Assembly (NCBI GenBank): GCA_948144175.1
Contig: CANXME010002181.1
Location: 1,364,001-1,428,000, forward strand
Source of the DNA: Closterium sp. NIES-65
Taxonomy: Eukaryota > Streptophyta > Zygnematophyceae > Desmidiales > Closteriaceae
Direction of reading: 5' to 3'
Length of the DNA stretch: 64,000 nucleotides
Shown: positions 9,845 to 20,700 of the stretch, one piece after another
How the letters are laid out: each line of letters opens with the position of its first letter
How positions within the stretch are numbered: position 1 is the first letter of the stretch
The notes under the pieces: model-generated
Databases searched by the model: none
What the model was told of the DNA's origin: nothing
Seen by the model: the letters and a program-made list of their open reading frames with translations, nothing else
Program-made: the position numbers and the translations under genes

Positions 9845-11293
9845 CTCCCTGCAGCACATAAAGATGGAGAGTTAGAAATCACGAGAGCGTAAACACAAAA
9901 ACACAAAGCAAGAAGCCAGCATACAACGGATGATCCCACTTGCCTGTGCGCGATGCAGTGTGATGACACGATATGTGGAGCCTTCTCTTTCAGGCGCGCG
10001 GTCACTCCGTTGTGCTGGCCGATCATGACACTAGCTCCATCAGTGCTCATACCGGATATGCGCTGGAGATCGATGCCGCTACACTCCAAATGGGTAAGGA
10101 GAACGGTCGTGAGAGAAGCGGCGTCACACTGCTCCACAGTCAGCAAGGCGTAAAACTCGGTGACGGGAGCGTTGTCACGCATGAACGTCATGTAGACGAT
10201 CATGTGTTTGCCCTTCCTCCGGTCGGTACTCTCGTCCAGCTGGATCCCAAGGTATGGACTCGCGCGGATGTGTTTCAGCTGGCGGGATTTCAGGTAGCAC
10301 ACCATGGTCTCCACCAGTTGTGCGAAGCCGTACCTGAAACAAGGCGGGATTGCTATCATTAGCATCTCTTCGAAAGAAAACCACAGAACTCAATATACGG
10401 GACACTTACTCGCTGTAATATGTCCCGTTCTCCTTAAGGGGCATATCCGGAGTCCCCTGCTCAGCCATGAACTGGACGAGTGAAACGAAGAGCACAATGG
10501 GCGCATCAGACTTGCAAATGAATAACACAATAGACATCAAGCGTGCAAGGCGCTTGACATCCTCGTCCCCTTGGTGGAAGTCAACGATGGACTTTTGTCC
10601 TTTCGTCGCGCCGTCGCGTTGTTCCTTCTCCCGGACCGCCTCCTCATGCTTCAGGCTGTGATGATGCTTGCGCATCGTCTGCTTCTGAATGTCGATGCCA
10701 CCAACACCGTAGCGCCCGTACTTAGAGTGGGGGTCGGCGAACACCATGCAGATGCTGCAGCGCATGCAGGGTCGGCCATCCTTAGTTTCAGAGATGAAGA
10801 GCCATGGAAAGTACCGCTGCCACTGCTCCTTGCACTTCAGCTGAAGCTCTTCAACCGACAACTGCTTGCCTTTGGGGTCCTCGAAGTCCTTAGCCGCAGG
10901 TTCGGGGGCCACGGGTCGCGTCTCCACAGACGGTGCCGGCTGAGTCGGACCGCCCGGACGCGCGAAGTTCAGCACACGCTGCTTGTACCGCCCCTGTGAT
11001 GACCTGTCGGGCAAGACGGGGTTAGCCCTGAGAGCGGATTTGGTAGTGTCAGATACTACGCGGACGTTATTATCGGCACCGCATGACGGCATGCAGGTAG
11101 ATACTGGCGTAGTTGGTGTTGCGGTCGATGGCAGAGAGTTGTCGCCATTTTCCGACAATGGCGCATCATCAATAGGCGAGGGTACCGCAGCAGATGTTGA
11201 AGCAATCGGTGGGGCGACAGGGGCAATTGGCTTGGCCCGCGTTAGGAAGTCTAACGCCGAAACCCCTGGCGCAGCAGCGGTGGGGTCGGCCAT
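9845..11293 (-). pseudogene. hAT-1 transposase (DUF4371-type), exons 1, 2 and start of exon 3, disrupted
   Basis: Exon 1 is 11293-10410, from ATG (MADPTAAAPG). It has a Pro-rich N terminus and a BED/TTF-like zinc finger (CMRCSIC, then HHHSLKH). Intron 1 is 10409-10334 (GTAAGT...CAG). Exon 2 is 10333-9944 (390 bp, the same length as in hAT-2). It carries the first acidic motif of the RNase H-like fold, LDESTDRRKGKH, and MSTDGASVM. Intron 2 is 9943-9849 and starts with GCAAGT, a GC-AG type donor. Exon 3 begins at 9848 and is broken after four bases by Copia-2, resuming at 2434. The family encodes DNA transposases that cut and paste hAT elements in the nucleus. Two Copia insertions in exon 3 leave this copy non-functional. 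No CAGGG-type terminal repeat was found upstream of its start. Confidence 0.9.
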
Positions 11294-11488
11294 AGCCTAA
11301 ACGAGATGATAAAAATTGTGATGACGGACCATGCTCGGCTGGGTGAGAGGTGAGGTGGACGAGCTCCTCTAACAGCCTGTTTAACAACCTCGCTCAGCTG
11401 CATGAAACCCCCTCATCGAGCAGTGTGAATCAAAAGGCGATGCGTGAAGGGAGCCGGGGAAGGACAAACACCGTCCAAGGTTACGTAA
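11294..11488. other. Spacer between divergent hAT-1 and DIRS-1
   Basis: This is 195 bp between the hAT-1 start codon and the first recognisable bases of DIRS-1. It should hold the hAT-1 5' UTR and promoter, but no clear motif is visible and it does not resemble the 690-bp leader of hAT-2. The hAT-1 leader may have been truncated when DIRS-1 arrived or later. Confidence 0.5.
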
Positions 11489-11660
11489 CATTATAATTTT
11501 TAAACACACGAAGTGTTTTTCAAAATTACGTATTTCGAAAGCGCAGCTGCTTGTAACGCATGTTTTGGCATCGTCGAAGCGCGCTAAACGCCCTTCTCCA
11601 ACTACAAATCGTGGGTTGGAGCTCATTTCCCTCCACCCACGTCTCTCGTTTTCCAACGGC
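11489..11660 (+). repeat. Degenerate left terminal repeat of DIRS-1
   Basis: Landmarks align in order with the DIRS-2 left ITR: ATAATTTTT, AGTGTTTTT, GTCGAAGCGCGCTA against GCCGAAGCGCTACT, a hairpin, then CCACCCACGT. The DIRS-2 hairpin CCCTCTTTTG/CAAAAGAGGG is replaced here by a different perfect stem, CTCCAAC/GTTGGAG (11596-11602 with 11615-11621). The structure is kept while the bases differ. Confidence 0.6.
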
Positions 11661-11789
11661 TCATGCAACTCCATTTTCTCGAGCTCACTTCTAGTTTTAC
11701 CGTTCAAGCTGGCGAGGACTCGCTCATTACCTAGAGGCGTTTCTCCTTCAACTTTATTAGCCGACATCCTTAACCAAAACCGCTCGACG

Positions 11790-12992
11790 ATGGCTGCGAC
11801 GCCGACGCTTAACCGTGCTAACAACATCGTCGCCGACGACCCGATAATTTCCGACAACGACCGTAATGCCCGTGAAACGACGGGCGAGCGTCGCAACAAG
11901 CGCCGGGCAGACGGCGAAACATCCGCCCCGACCGCCGTGGACGTGCTGTTGGGCGGGCTCGAAGTCAACAAAAACGCCGAGCAGCACCCCCAGCACCCTT
12001 CGGCGCCTGTGGCGCCAGTGGCACCTGTGGCGCCAGTGGCGCCTGTGGCGCCAGTGGTGAACGTGGCGACACACGCCGCGGACGCGGAGCACGCGCCAGC
12101 GGCACACGCCTCCGGCCGGCCGTCGCGTCAGCGCCAGAGGCGCCGTACGGCTTCCTCGTCTGACGCGACGGCTGACCAGGCCTTGACCGAGGCGTTGACC
12201 CCGGACCAAGTCAAGGCCCTCCTGTCCCTGTTACAGCAGCACCCCGCTAGGGCGATCGCCGCCGAAACTACACAACCTGCTGTATCTGCATCGGCTAAAA
12301 ACGACATTGCAAAAAAGGAAAAAGGAGCAAAAGGACCATCAACGCGCCGCCACGACAAGGAGGCCGTTACCAGCGCTCCTGAAGCTGCAGCAGTCAACAA
12401 CGACTCCGACGACTCAGACGACGACGCCGGTGAGGCTCCGAACAACACAACAAATTTTCCCCCCATGGAAAATCTCCCTCCCCTCCCTTGCACTAACCCC
12501 ACTTTTTCGGCGGCAAACTTCATTGACCCGCTCGTGCGAGCGAAAGTGGAGCCCCTGGAGGACCTGAGGGCCTACCTGAAGCACGCGGAGTACAAACTGC
12601 AGCGCGGCGACGCGGCGGGCGGACTTGAAATGGTCGCGAGCGCCCTCGACTACATTTCGGAGCGCTACGACATGCTTCAAGTCGAGGACGCCACCGACGA
12701 TCGCGTCGCCAAGTGGTTCAAGATGTACAAGCAGAAGAGCCTCCTTACCTCCCGCCCGTTCAAGCAAGCCGTCGCCGACGTGGCAGCGATAGATCGCGCG
12801 GAGGGTGCGCACGCTCGATCCCACCGCGGCGGAGGTCGCGGGCCCATGGCGTTCAACCCCAAGCGCGGCCCGCCTATGGGGAGCTTCCACGGCCTCCGTG
12901 GGACATGCTTCCGCTGCGGCCAGCCGGGGCATGTGGCAAGTGGCTGCCCGCGGAATGGCAATGGTGGCCAAGGACCCGCACCCGTGGTGTAG
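11790..12992 (+). CDS. DIRS-1 Gag-like protein with CCHC zinc knuckle
   Basis: This 400-codon ORF starts at ATG 11790 (MAATPTLNRA). The DIRS-2 gag start at 39430 aligns to that ATG and shares the upstream bases GACATCCTTAA, so the frame's extension to 11565 is not the start. The N-terminal half is Ala/Pro-rich, with PVAPVAPVAP repeats at about residues 73-90. The centre has a conserved segment (ALTPDQVKALLSLLQQHP) and an acidic stretch. A helical region follows (VEPLEDLRAYLKHAEYKLQRG). A C-terminal zinc knuckle CFRCGQPGHVASGC (CX2CX4HX4C) precedes the end. Such knuckles bind nucleic acid, which fits packaging of element RNA. This copy is open throughout, whereas its DIRS-2 counterpart is frameshifted. 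Assignment as gag rests on the knuckle and on position upstream of RT. Confidence 0.8.
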   Translation: MAATPTLNRANNIVADDPIISDNDRNARETTGERRNKRRADGETSAPTAVDVLLGGLEVNKNAEQHPQHPSAPVAPVAPVAPVAPVAPVVNVATHAADAEHAPAAHASGRPSRQRQRRRTASSSDATADQALTEALTPDQVKALLSLLQQHPARAIAAETTQPAVSASAKNDIAKKEKGAKGPSTRRHDKEAVTSAPEAAAVNNDSDDSDDDAGEAPNNTTNFPPMENLPPLPCTNPTFSAANFIDPLVRAKVEPLEDLRAYLKHAEYKLQRGDAAGGLEMVASALDYISERYDMLQVEDATDDRVAKWFKMYKQKSLLTSRPFKQAVADVAAIDRAEGAHARSHRGGGRGPMAFNPKRGPPMGSFHGLRGTCFRCGQPGHVASGCPRNGNGGQGPAPVV

Positions 12993-13285
12993 GGATGGTC
13001 CTTGAGCGTTTGCGCCTTAGCGCGCGTGGCACGGTGCACGTCAAGTGCGTTGACCGTGGGCAACCCAAAGGGGTTTGCGGTGGCTATGAGCCAAGCCCTA
13101 GTTAGGGGTGATGATTAGGCTATAGGCCTAGGTGGCAGGAGAGGGACTAGAAAGCCCTTTGGTCCCATAATTTGGCCCGTGCGGTGCGGGGCGGATGCAT
13201 GCTAGGAAGCATGGCTATGTGTGGCCCGTTTCTTATAAGGGCTTTATTTTTAAAGAAGTACTTTCTGATCTTGGCTTTGGATGAC

Positions 13286-13312
13286 AAAAAAAAAAAAAAA
13301 AAAAAAAAAAAA
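13286..13312 (+). repeat. Poly(A) run between gag and RT of DIRS-1
   Basis: This is 27 consecutive A residues about 290 bp after the gag stop. DIRS-2 has a run of 16 A at the matching position (40849-40864), there preceded by AATAAA. It may be an internal poly(A)-tail relic or simple expansion. Confidence 0.85.
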
Positions 13313-13458
13313 CCAGAGAGCGACAAAATGGCAAGCACCCACACGAACCCGAGCAAACGGCCCCACCATTCGTTGGCATTGGTAGCCTTTATATTGGCCA
13401 CGAGCCAAAAAGGCATGTCATGGATAAAGGGAAAGCAAGAGCAAATGCAAAGAGTGAA

Positions 13459-13626
<168 letters not shown>

Positions 13627-13723
13627 GGCGAACCGCGTCACACATGGGTGACAAACGATGATTACGACTTGTTGATGTGTCTACGCACGCGTTATCGCAT
13701 GCACATTCCTGAGACACGATGGC

Positions 13724-15340
13724 TTGCATTCTAACACCTCTGCGCCATTGTCACTCGGCAAACATGCAGAGATAACACGACACGAGACGCTAGGCGACGG
13801 AGATCCGTACGAGTTCGCCGTCACTGACAAATCTGTCACGCAAATGCGCGGGCGGCTTCGCGCAACCCTTGCATGGTGGAGCTCGTGGTGCCCCAGCAGC
13901 CTCATCCTCTCCGTCATCGCTAACGGTTACTGGCTGCCATGGAGCCACAACCCACCACAACCGTTTCACGAGCGCAACCACCTCGGGGCGCACACGCATG
14001 CTGCGTTCACACGCACTGCCATTCGCGAACTTACCGAGACCGGCGCGGCGGTGGTCACCCCAGCAGCGGAGCTCACATGCATAAGCCCACTCAACATGGT
14101 TGAGCAACGAGAAAAATGCAGGCTAATCCTCGACCTCAGAAAAGTGAACGCGCACCTGACCATCCCTAAATTCAAATACGAAGGCCTAAGCCGCGTGGCC
14201 GACCTGGCACGCATGGGAGATTGGATGTTCTCCATCGACCTCAAATCGGGATACCACCATATCGACATACACAACTCTTGCTGGAAATTCTTGGGCTTCG
14301 AATTTGAAGGGCGTACGTACGCCTTCCGTTCACTACCCTTTGGCCTCGCCACGACACCATTTGTCTTCACGCAGCTCATCAAACAACTAGCCAGGCGCTG
14401 GTGTGAACAAGGCGTTCGAGTGATACCCTATGTGGATGACATCCTGTTCTTATGCACGTCCAAGGCCCAAGCAACATGCCAGCAGATAATTTCGGACCTC
14501 AAGATGGCGGGCTTGGTGATTAACGCGAAAAAGTCGCAGCTGCTGCCATCCCAACATCTGCGATTCTTGGGCGTCGAGTTGGACACCAAATCTGGTCAAT
14601 TCTCAATTGGCACCGATCGACGGGCATCACTTCACGCACACATTCGGAACCTACTGGACGCAAGCAAAGCGCGCCGACAGGTTCCAGTCCGCCACCTGGC
14701 CAGAATCACCGGCACACTCGCGTCGATGGCCGTCGCACTCGGCGCCACGACGCGTGCATTCAGCCACGCCATGCTACAAGCAATTAACGACGCGCCATCC
14801 TGGGGAAGCAGCTTGGGCATTTCCCCCCCCGTTGCTGAAGAGTTGCAGTTCTGGCTTGAAGAGTTCGACAAATTTAATGGCGCACCATTCCACGTTCGGA
14901 ATAGTTATGACGCGGTAATTCACGTGGACGCCACTCAATCGTCGTTGGGGTCCCTACTCAATCGACCTTTTCGCAAGCCCAAACAACTCGCAGCTGCCAC
15001 GATTCTGCTCAAAGATACCACACCCGGAGGCCACTGCAATCGACGCATTCTCGATTTCATGGTCGACCGAGAATGGCTTCGCGTTCCCGCCACCCCAGTT
15101 AATCCCAGCAGTCATCCACCACGCACAACGCACCCACGCCTCACTCACCCTCGTTGTCCCACATTGGCCAGGGGCAACCTGGTGGCCGCTCCTACAACCC
15201 TCCCCACCTAGCTGGGCCCCGCATATCCAAGCACAAATTCCCCTGACGCACGGCAGCCAATGTTTAGCAGTAGGCTCGCACCGCACCGCTTTCTCAGGCA
15301 CAGGATTGCCTCATAGTACAATCGTCGCATTACGAGTGGT
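13724..15340 (+). pseudogene. DIRS-1 reverse transcriptase/RNase H, internally deleted and frameshifted
   Basis: The RT part is well preserved: CISPLNMVEQREKCRLILDL, DLKSGYHHIDIH, FRSLPFGLATTPFVFTQ, and the catalytic PYVDDILF (about 14428-14451). An RNase H start (VIHVDATQSS) follows at about 14920. Against DIRS-2, several hundred bases of RNase H are then missing. The C-terminal part (AIDAFSISW at about 15033, FAFPPPQLIPA, ATWWPLLQPS) continues in another frame, so the first frame runs on meaninglessly to a stop at 15211. The DIRS-type C-terminal block D-A-F-S-W...FPPP-LI is what separates this from Copia or Gypsy RT. The frame has no convincing ATG near its start (the first codon at 13724 is TTG), so the true start or splicing is unknown. 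Confidence 0.85.
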
Positions 15341-15376
15341 CTTCAACTAACCCATCTCGTCCTCCTTCGCGCAGAC

Positions 15377-15505
15377 GTACTGCCAAAGCTACAAGTACAG
15401 CTTCTAAAGATGCTCTCACAGTCTCGTGCTGACTCAACGATCCAAACGTACGAGCCATACTGGGTCAAGTTTCGAGCCTTCTGTGCAAAGGTGGACCCCA
15501 GTTGA
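15377..15505 (+). pseudogene. DIRS-1 tyrosine recombinase, N-terminal remnant
   Basis: This is 43 codons ending in TGA, including VLPKLQVQLL, ADSTIQTYEPYWVKFRAFC. They align with the N terminus of the DIRS-2 recombinase (LLAKLKQQLL, PSTIETYQPYLQRFCTFC). The SAM-like N-terminal DNA-binding segment is there, but the catalytic domain with its R-HxxR-Y residues is gone. Sequence beyond 15505 does not match DIRS-2. Confidence 0.8.
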
Positions 15506-16659
15506 AATGAGAACGATGCCAAATGATAAGTAAGAGAAAGCAAGCTTTCTAAATGTGTATCTTGGGAAAGTGCGCTGGCAGGCACAATGTGACAGCGCGT
15601 TGCCGTGGCTGTGGCTGGCGTCAGCGCCGACAGCCAGCTACACGACAATCTCCTGGCAGCAATTGCCGCAGGTTCGTGACAGCGAGGCTGCTACAAAACT
15701 CGCACATTGAATGCGCGTGCAGGTACATGGCCTAGTGGTAGCCTAGTGGTCCAATGGCCTAGTGGGCTAAATTGTCGGTTTCAGACGAAAGCGAACGCGA
15801 TATCTGTAAAGTTAGACGAAGTGTTCTACATAGTCTGGAAAATCATACGAACGGAAAGCATTTGTCTTGGGGTTCAGATGAACAATAACAAAATTTCTTA
15901 GAAGTCAGATGAATACAAAAAATCAAGTCTGAGAATCAGAAATTCAGACCAAATTGGTCTGATAACGAGGGCCCTGGGTACAACCCCCTTGGTGTCAATC
16001 ACATAAGCCTCTTTAGCAGTGAAGCTGGTGCCACGGGAGATGAATGAGTGGTTGGGATGGGTTAAATACTTTTAGTGTGCTCTGCTCTCTGATTTTGTTT
16101 GTCTTACACCAATGCTTTTTTGTTTCTTGGAAGTGTGTACCCTGAAATTAGTCGCATGGCACCGACGTTTTTGTTTCGTGTATCCACTTGAGCTGCGTCA
16201 TGCTGAGGCTCATTGAACTTGAGAAATCAAAAGTCACCGAAACGTTCAGCAGGTTCTGGTAACCAGTTATTGTTGAACGGTTCTTACAGGAACCCAGTAC
16301 CGCAAGTCAGCTAGGAGGAGGTGTCGAGTGCTGCTCGGATGACAGCAGACCATTATGGCACATCATGATCATGCTCGACATCAATCTATGTTTTATGCAG
16401 AACATTGAGTTCAATGTTCAGAAAGTCACATTATTCGGAAGCCAGCCAATGTTTCTTCGGAAGCCGTGCCCAAAGCCACCATGGAGGTGAGAGATGCACT
16501 GTGGGGAATGTGCTACTGGTATGTTATCTGCATTCAGAGTTGTATCCTGCATGTTGAAATTTGCATCGTGACATACTGTATGCATCAGCAGACATATGGA
16601 CTCCGATGAATGCTTTTTGAAAGGGTTAGATCTGAAAAATGGCTTCTGAGAAATATACC
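15506..16659. other. No gene seen
   Basis: This is about 1.15 kb of mixed-composition sequence after the DIRS-1 break point. Near 15727-15770 short repeats of GCCTAGTGG occur. No ORF longer than about 65 codons, no RNA gene and no element end could be recognised. Confidence 0.6.
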
Positions 16660-17000
16660 GGTACCCTCACTTCTCTCCCCCCCACTCCCGTCATACATCC
16701 CCCACCACTTTGATAACCCCACTCCTCTCATAGTCCTCACTCCTCACACCCCTCACTCCTCCAATATCCCCCACTTCACTCATACCCCCCACTTTTCTCA
16801 TACACACCCACTCCGCTCATACCCCTCACTCCTCCTATCCCCAACCCCTCCCAACCCCCCCACTCCTCCAATACCCCTCACTCCCTGAAGACCCCCGATT
16901 CCTCTCATAACTCCCACTCCTCCCATACTTCCCCACGCCCCACATTCCCCACAACCCTCTCATGCCCACCACTCCCCTCACACACTCCACTTCTGTCAAC
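16660..17000 (+). repeat. Pyrimidine-rich degenerate repeat (CACTCCTCTCATACCCC type)
   Basis: This is a C/T-rich strand made of loosely repeated 14-20-bp units such as CCCCACTCCTCTCATA. The same motif reappears at 27665-27790 and next to the left end of Copia-C (45150-45178). Open frames over it are composition artefacts. Confidence 0.8.
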
Positions 17001-17159
17001 CCACCCTTGCTCTCCTGCTTTCCAGCAAACCCCTGCCTTCCACCCTTGCGCTCCTCATATTGTCGGTCCAACAGCAGCAACAAGCCTCTCTTGAGTGCCT
17101 CCAACTCCCGCTGTAGCGCCTGCTCCTTCTTAGCTCGTTTCACATTTTTTGCTCCACCC

Positions 17160-17760
17160 GTGCAATTTCAACCTACTAACGCTTTTTCAACCACCCATGC
17201 CATTTCAATCCAACCCATTAGTGACTTTCCATCCAACCCATGCCTTTTCACCCCAACCATGCCTTTCAACCCACCCATGCCTTTTCATCCCACCCGCCCC
17301 TTTTCAACCCACCCACGCCTTTTAGTTCCACCCATGCGTTCTCATTTTACCCATGCCATTCCAACCCACCTTGGCCTTTTCAACCCACCTATGCCTTTTC
17401 ATCCCACCCAAGCCTATTCAACCCACCAATAGTTTTTCATCCCACCCAAGACTCTTCAATTCATCTCACCCTTGCCCTTTCGTCCTACCCATGCCTTTTC
17501 CTCTCACCAACGCATATTCATCTCACCCTTGCCCTTTCGTCCTACCCATGCCTTTTCCTCTCACCCACGCATATTCATCCCACCCTTGCCCTTTCGTCCT
17601 ACCCATGCCTTTTCCTCTCACCCACGCGTATTCATCTCACCCTTGCCCTTTCGTCCTACCCATGCCTTTTCCTCTCACCCACGCATATTCATCCCACCCT
17701 TGCCCTTTCGTCCTACCCATGCCTTTTAATCTCACCCATGTGTTTCGTCCCACCAAGGCC
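17160..17760 (+). repeat. Minisatellite of CCCACCCATGCCTTTTCAT-type units with a 57-bp higher-order array
   Basis: About 19-bp units (CCCACCCATGCCTTTTCATC and variants) fill 17160-17460. From about 17459 to 17735 they resolve into roughly five copies of a 57-bp period made of three variant units (TTGCCCTTTCGTCCTACCC, ATGCCTTTTCCTCTCACCC, ACGCATATTCATCTCACCC). Because 57 is divisible by three, all frames stay open, which explains the long Pro/His/Phe-rich frames here. A short array of the same unit lies at 52633-52812. Confidence 0.9.
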
Positions 17761-17779
17761 GTTTCCGCACACCAGGGGA

Positions 17780-20700
17780 GAAAAGTGAGAAGAAAAGAGG
17801 GGGTGGAAAGGAGGAAGGACGAGAGGGTAAACAGATGAAGGAGGGGTAAATCGAAGAGGGGAAGAAGGTCCAGGTCATGGCGGATAGCAATGAGGAATGA
17901 GAAGCGAGAGTGAGGAAACACGAGGGAAGGGAAGGTGGGGGTCAGGGTGAGTGAATGATGAAGGGGGGCGAGCCATGCAGAGAGAAGGGAACTGTGGAAC
18001 GTGGAGGGGTAAGGATGATGAAGAAGCAAGGGAGGGAGAAGAGAAGAAGAAATACAGCGGCCTTGATCATGGCATTATGTGAAGGTAATATCCAATCCAT
18101 ACCACACACTCTTCTCACAGCATATTGCTGGGCAGGGCACCACTGGTATGGGCAGCCAGTAGCAGCAGCAGGGACGCCACCTGCGTCCTGCCTCGCTCGC
18201 CTCCTTCTGCCAAGCATGCCTGCCCCCTAATGCGCCATCCAACCTTGGACCATCATGCTCACATGGGACGCCTCACGCCCCACCTGCACTTGCTTCCTCT
18301 CATGTCACTGTTCTCAGCTTGACCCTGTGCTTTCACCTGCCGCCTCCTCGCCTCGCCTCGCCTCCTATCTGCAGCACGTAGATTCGCTGCACCTAAGTAA
18401 CCTTCCGTCAGCTCCCGCACCATTCCTCTCTCTGGTGCAGCCCACATCATCACCCAGTTGTAGCCGGAGCTCGGTCGGTGGGGATGCTGCTGCTGCTCCT
18501 CCAATGAGTCCCTGGATCCCCCTCATTCCCTGGCTCCCAAGGGAAAGGAGATTCCATGGCTCCTGGCCACCATACATCTGCCACGCGACTGGCGTGGAAA
18601 GGCGCAAGTGTAACGCGAGGGGGTGAAAGGTAAAGAGGGGGGTGCGCGCAGGGGGGTGGGTTTGAGGGAGGAGCAACTGCGCAGGCGTTGGCGTTGTGCA
18701 TGGGCGTCGCGTCGCTGTGGCTCTCTGACGGCCACCGCAGAAACGCACCGCCCGCGTTGTCATGGCAGGTACATCTGCGGGGAGGCAGCAAGGCGTAATG
18801 CGCCTCGACACGGAAGGCGCAGGGGCGCGGAGGGTTCGGAGGGCGTCGCAAGGTGATTAAAAGCATTTGCAAGAGGTGAGGAAAGTTAGAGCCATTGAGA
18901 CGTTGAGACAGGATGCAAGCGCGGAAAGGAGGAAGCGAGGAAGAATAGCGGGCGGAACTGCGTGCGAGGTAACAAATCAAGAGCAAGAGAGGAGAGGGCA
19001 CGCCAGAGGAGAAAACGGATAAGCGTTAAACGAGCGAGAGCACCGCAACGACACGGTTACACTCGGTCGACTCACCATCGCCATCGCCGAGGTCTTCTAC
19101 GAACAACTGGAGTGATATATGTCGCTTCGGCTTGGAGGCCGCGTCTCCTGTCGTCTGCCCTTTTCAGGAGCTACCAAGAAGCTCCAATCCCCCACATTCT
19201 CGCGCGTTCCGCTCGAGTCTCTCCTTCTCCCTCCTGGCGGAGTGTAACTGATGCTCTAATGCTACAGAAGCGAGAAGATGATGACATCTGTCCCCGTATC
19301 ACTCTTGCTCGTGGTCCACGCCTTAAGGGGAAGCAGGAGAGGAGAAAAGGAAAACTGCAGAAGGTGCAGGGGAAAGTTGAAGAAGCGGGAGTCGACGGGC
19401 ACACCCTAGTGATAAAGGCATTAACAGACAGTAAATCCATTCCCAAGGCTCACCTCTTGCTTCCTGCCCCTTCTCAACCCCTCCTCTTTCCACCCTCCAT
19501 GCGCCCCCCACCTCCCCCGTGTATCGCGCTCACATGCCGATGCCTCACATCACAATGCCCCAGACCCGCCTGCTTGCAGTCCTGCCCCCTCACTCCATTC
19601 GCTCGTGGCTGTTCCTTCGTTTGCCTCCATCCACCTCTCTGCTCGCCTCGTATGTGCCCTGCTGGACCCCGTTGCTGCCCCATCTTCTGTAGCACGTTGC
19701 TTCACTGCACGTTTTCTCGCCTCCTGCCAACTCCGATCGCCCCACCACTACTATCCCTGCCGCATCCCACGACACAGCATCCAACTGCAACCAGCAGTTG
19801 GCCTGTTGCTGTTGCTGCCTGCCTTGGCAGCCTCGGCATTCCTTTGCCACCCACATGCCAATCATCTGCCACGGCGCCGACATGGAAAGACGAAAGCGTA
19901 ATGAGGAGGAAGGAGGAAGAGGGGAGAAAAGGAGGGGAAGGAGAGGAATAGTGTGGGCACGGCACAGAAGGGCAGTGGGGTCATGAGGCACCTGATGCCT
20001 GCGATTCGAACCGACAGCCAAGAGCCTTGTGGCAGATGTCACAAATGAGGTGTCGGGTCTCGAGGGAAGGCAGCAAGGTACAATGTGTCACGTGTGGAAG
20101 GGATGAGTTGTGGGGAAGGCAGAAAAGGAGGGGAAGGCAGGAAAGTTGGGAACATCGCAGGGAGGGGGGGCACATACTTAAGATTCTGGGAAGTGGTGCA
20201 TGTGAGGATATGTGAGGGCCATTGCGATGCGACGGCACGCGTGGATTGGAGGAATCTAGGAAATGACTGGAAAGGGTGAGGTGAAGAGTGACAGAGACAC
20301 AGGGGGGAGCGAGCTGACTGAAGGGAGAAGGGACGAGGGGCGGAAACGGGGCAGGAGCATCATGGTGACGTGGTGATCATGCAACTAGAGGTAGACTTAC
20401 CATCGCCATCATCAAAGGCCTTCTCCGAACAGAAATTGCCGCTTCCCCTTCGCCTGCCCTTTCGAGATGCTACTTGCGGAGAGACCCCGTCCTCCCTCGT
20501 TCTCTCGCATTCCCCTCACATTCTTTGCGCTCCTTCCGCTCCTTCTCATGCCGTCGCACCAGATGAATGAGGGCGCTTTGCCCTACTGCCCTTGTAGCCC
20601 CAGGAGCTGCCACGTCAGCCGTCCCTAAAGCTCAGCGATTAACGGAAGGCGGAGGGAGGAGGAGAGGGCGAGAGGAGCAGGGAGGGGCAGGTGGAGGAAG

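Noticed and set aside
17240-17838. Pro/His/Phe-rich ORFs across the minisatellite
   Set aside because: The 57-bp period keeps all frames open. There is no start context, no domain, and overlapping frames are equally long.
18962-19951. A 329-codon ORF in the threefold repeat
   Set aside because: Its composition is Arg/Ser/Pro-rich, the frame is not preserved in the other two repeat copies, and opposite-strand frames are similarly open.
19985-20030. A tRNA-like B-box (GGTTCGAATCG on the minus strand)
   Set aside because: The flanking bases do not form a T-arm stem, and no acceptor, D-arm or A-box could be placed around it.
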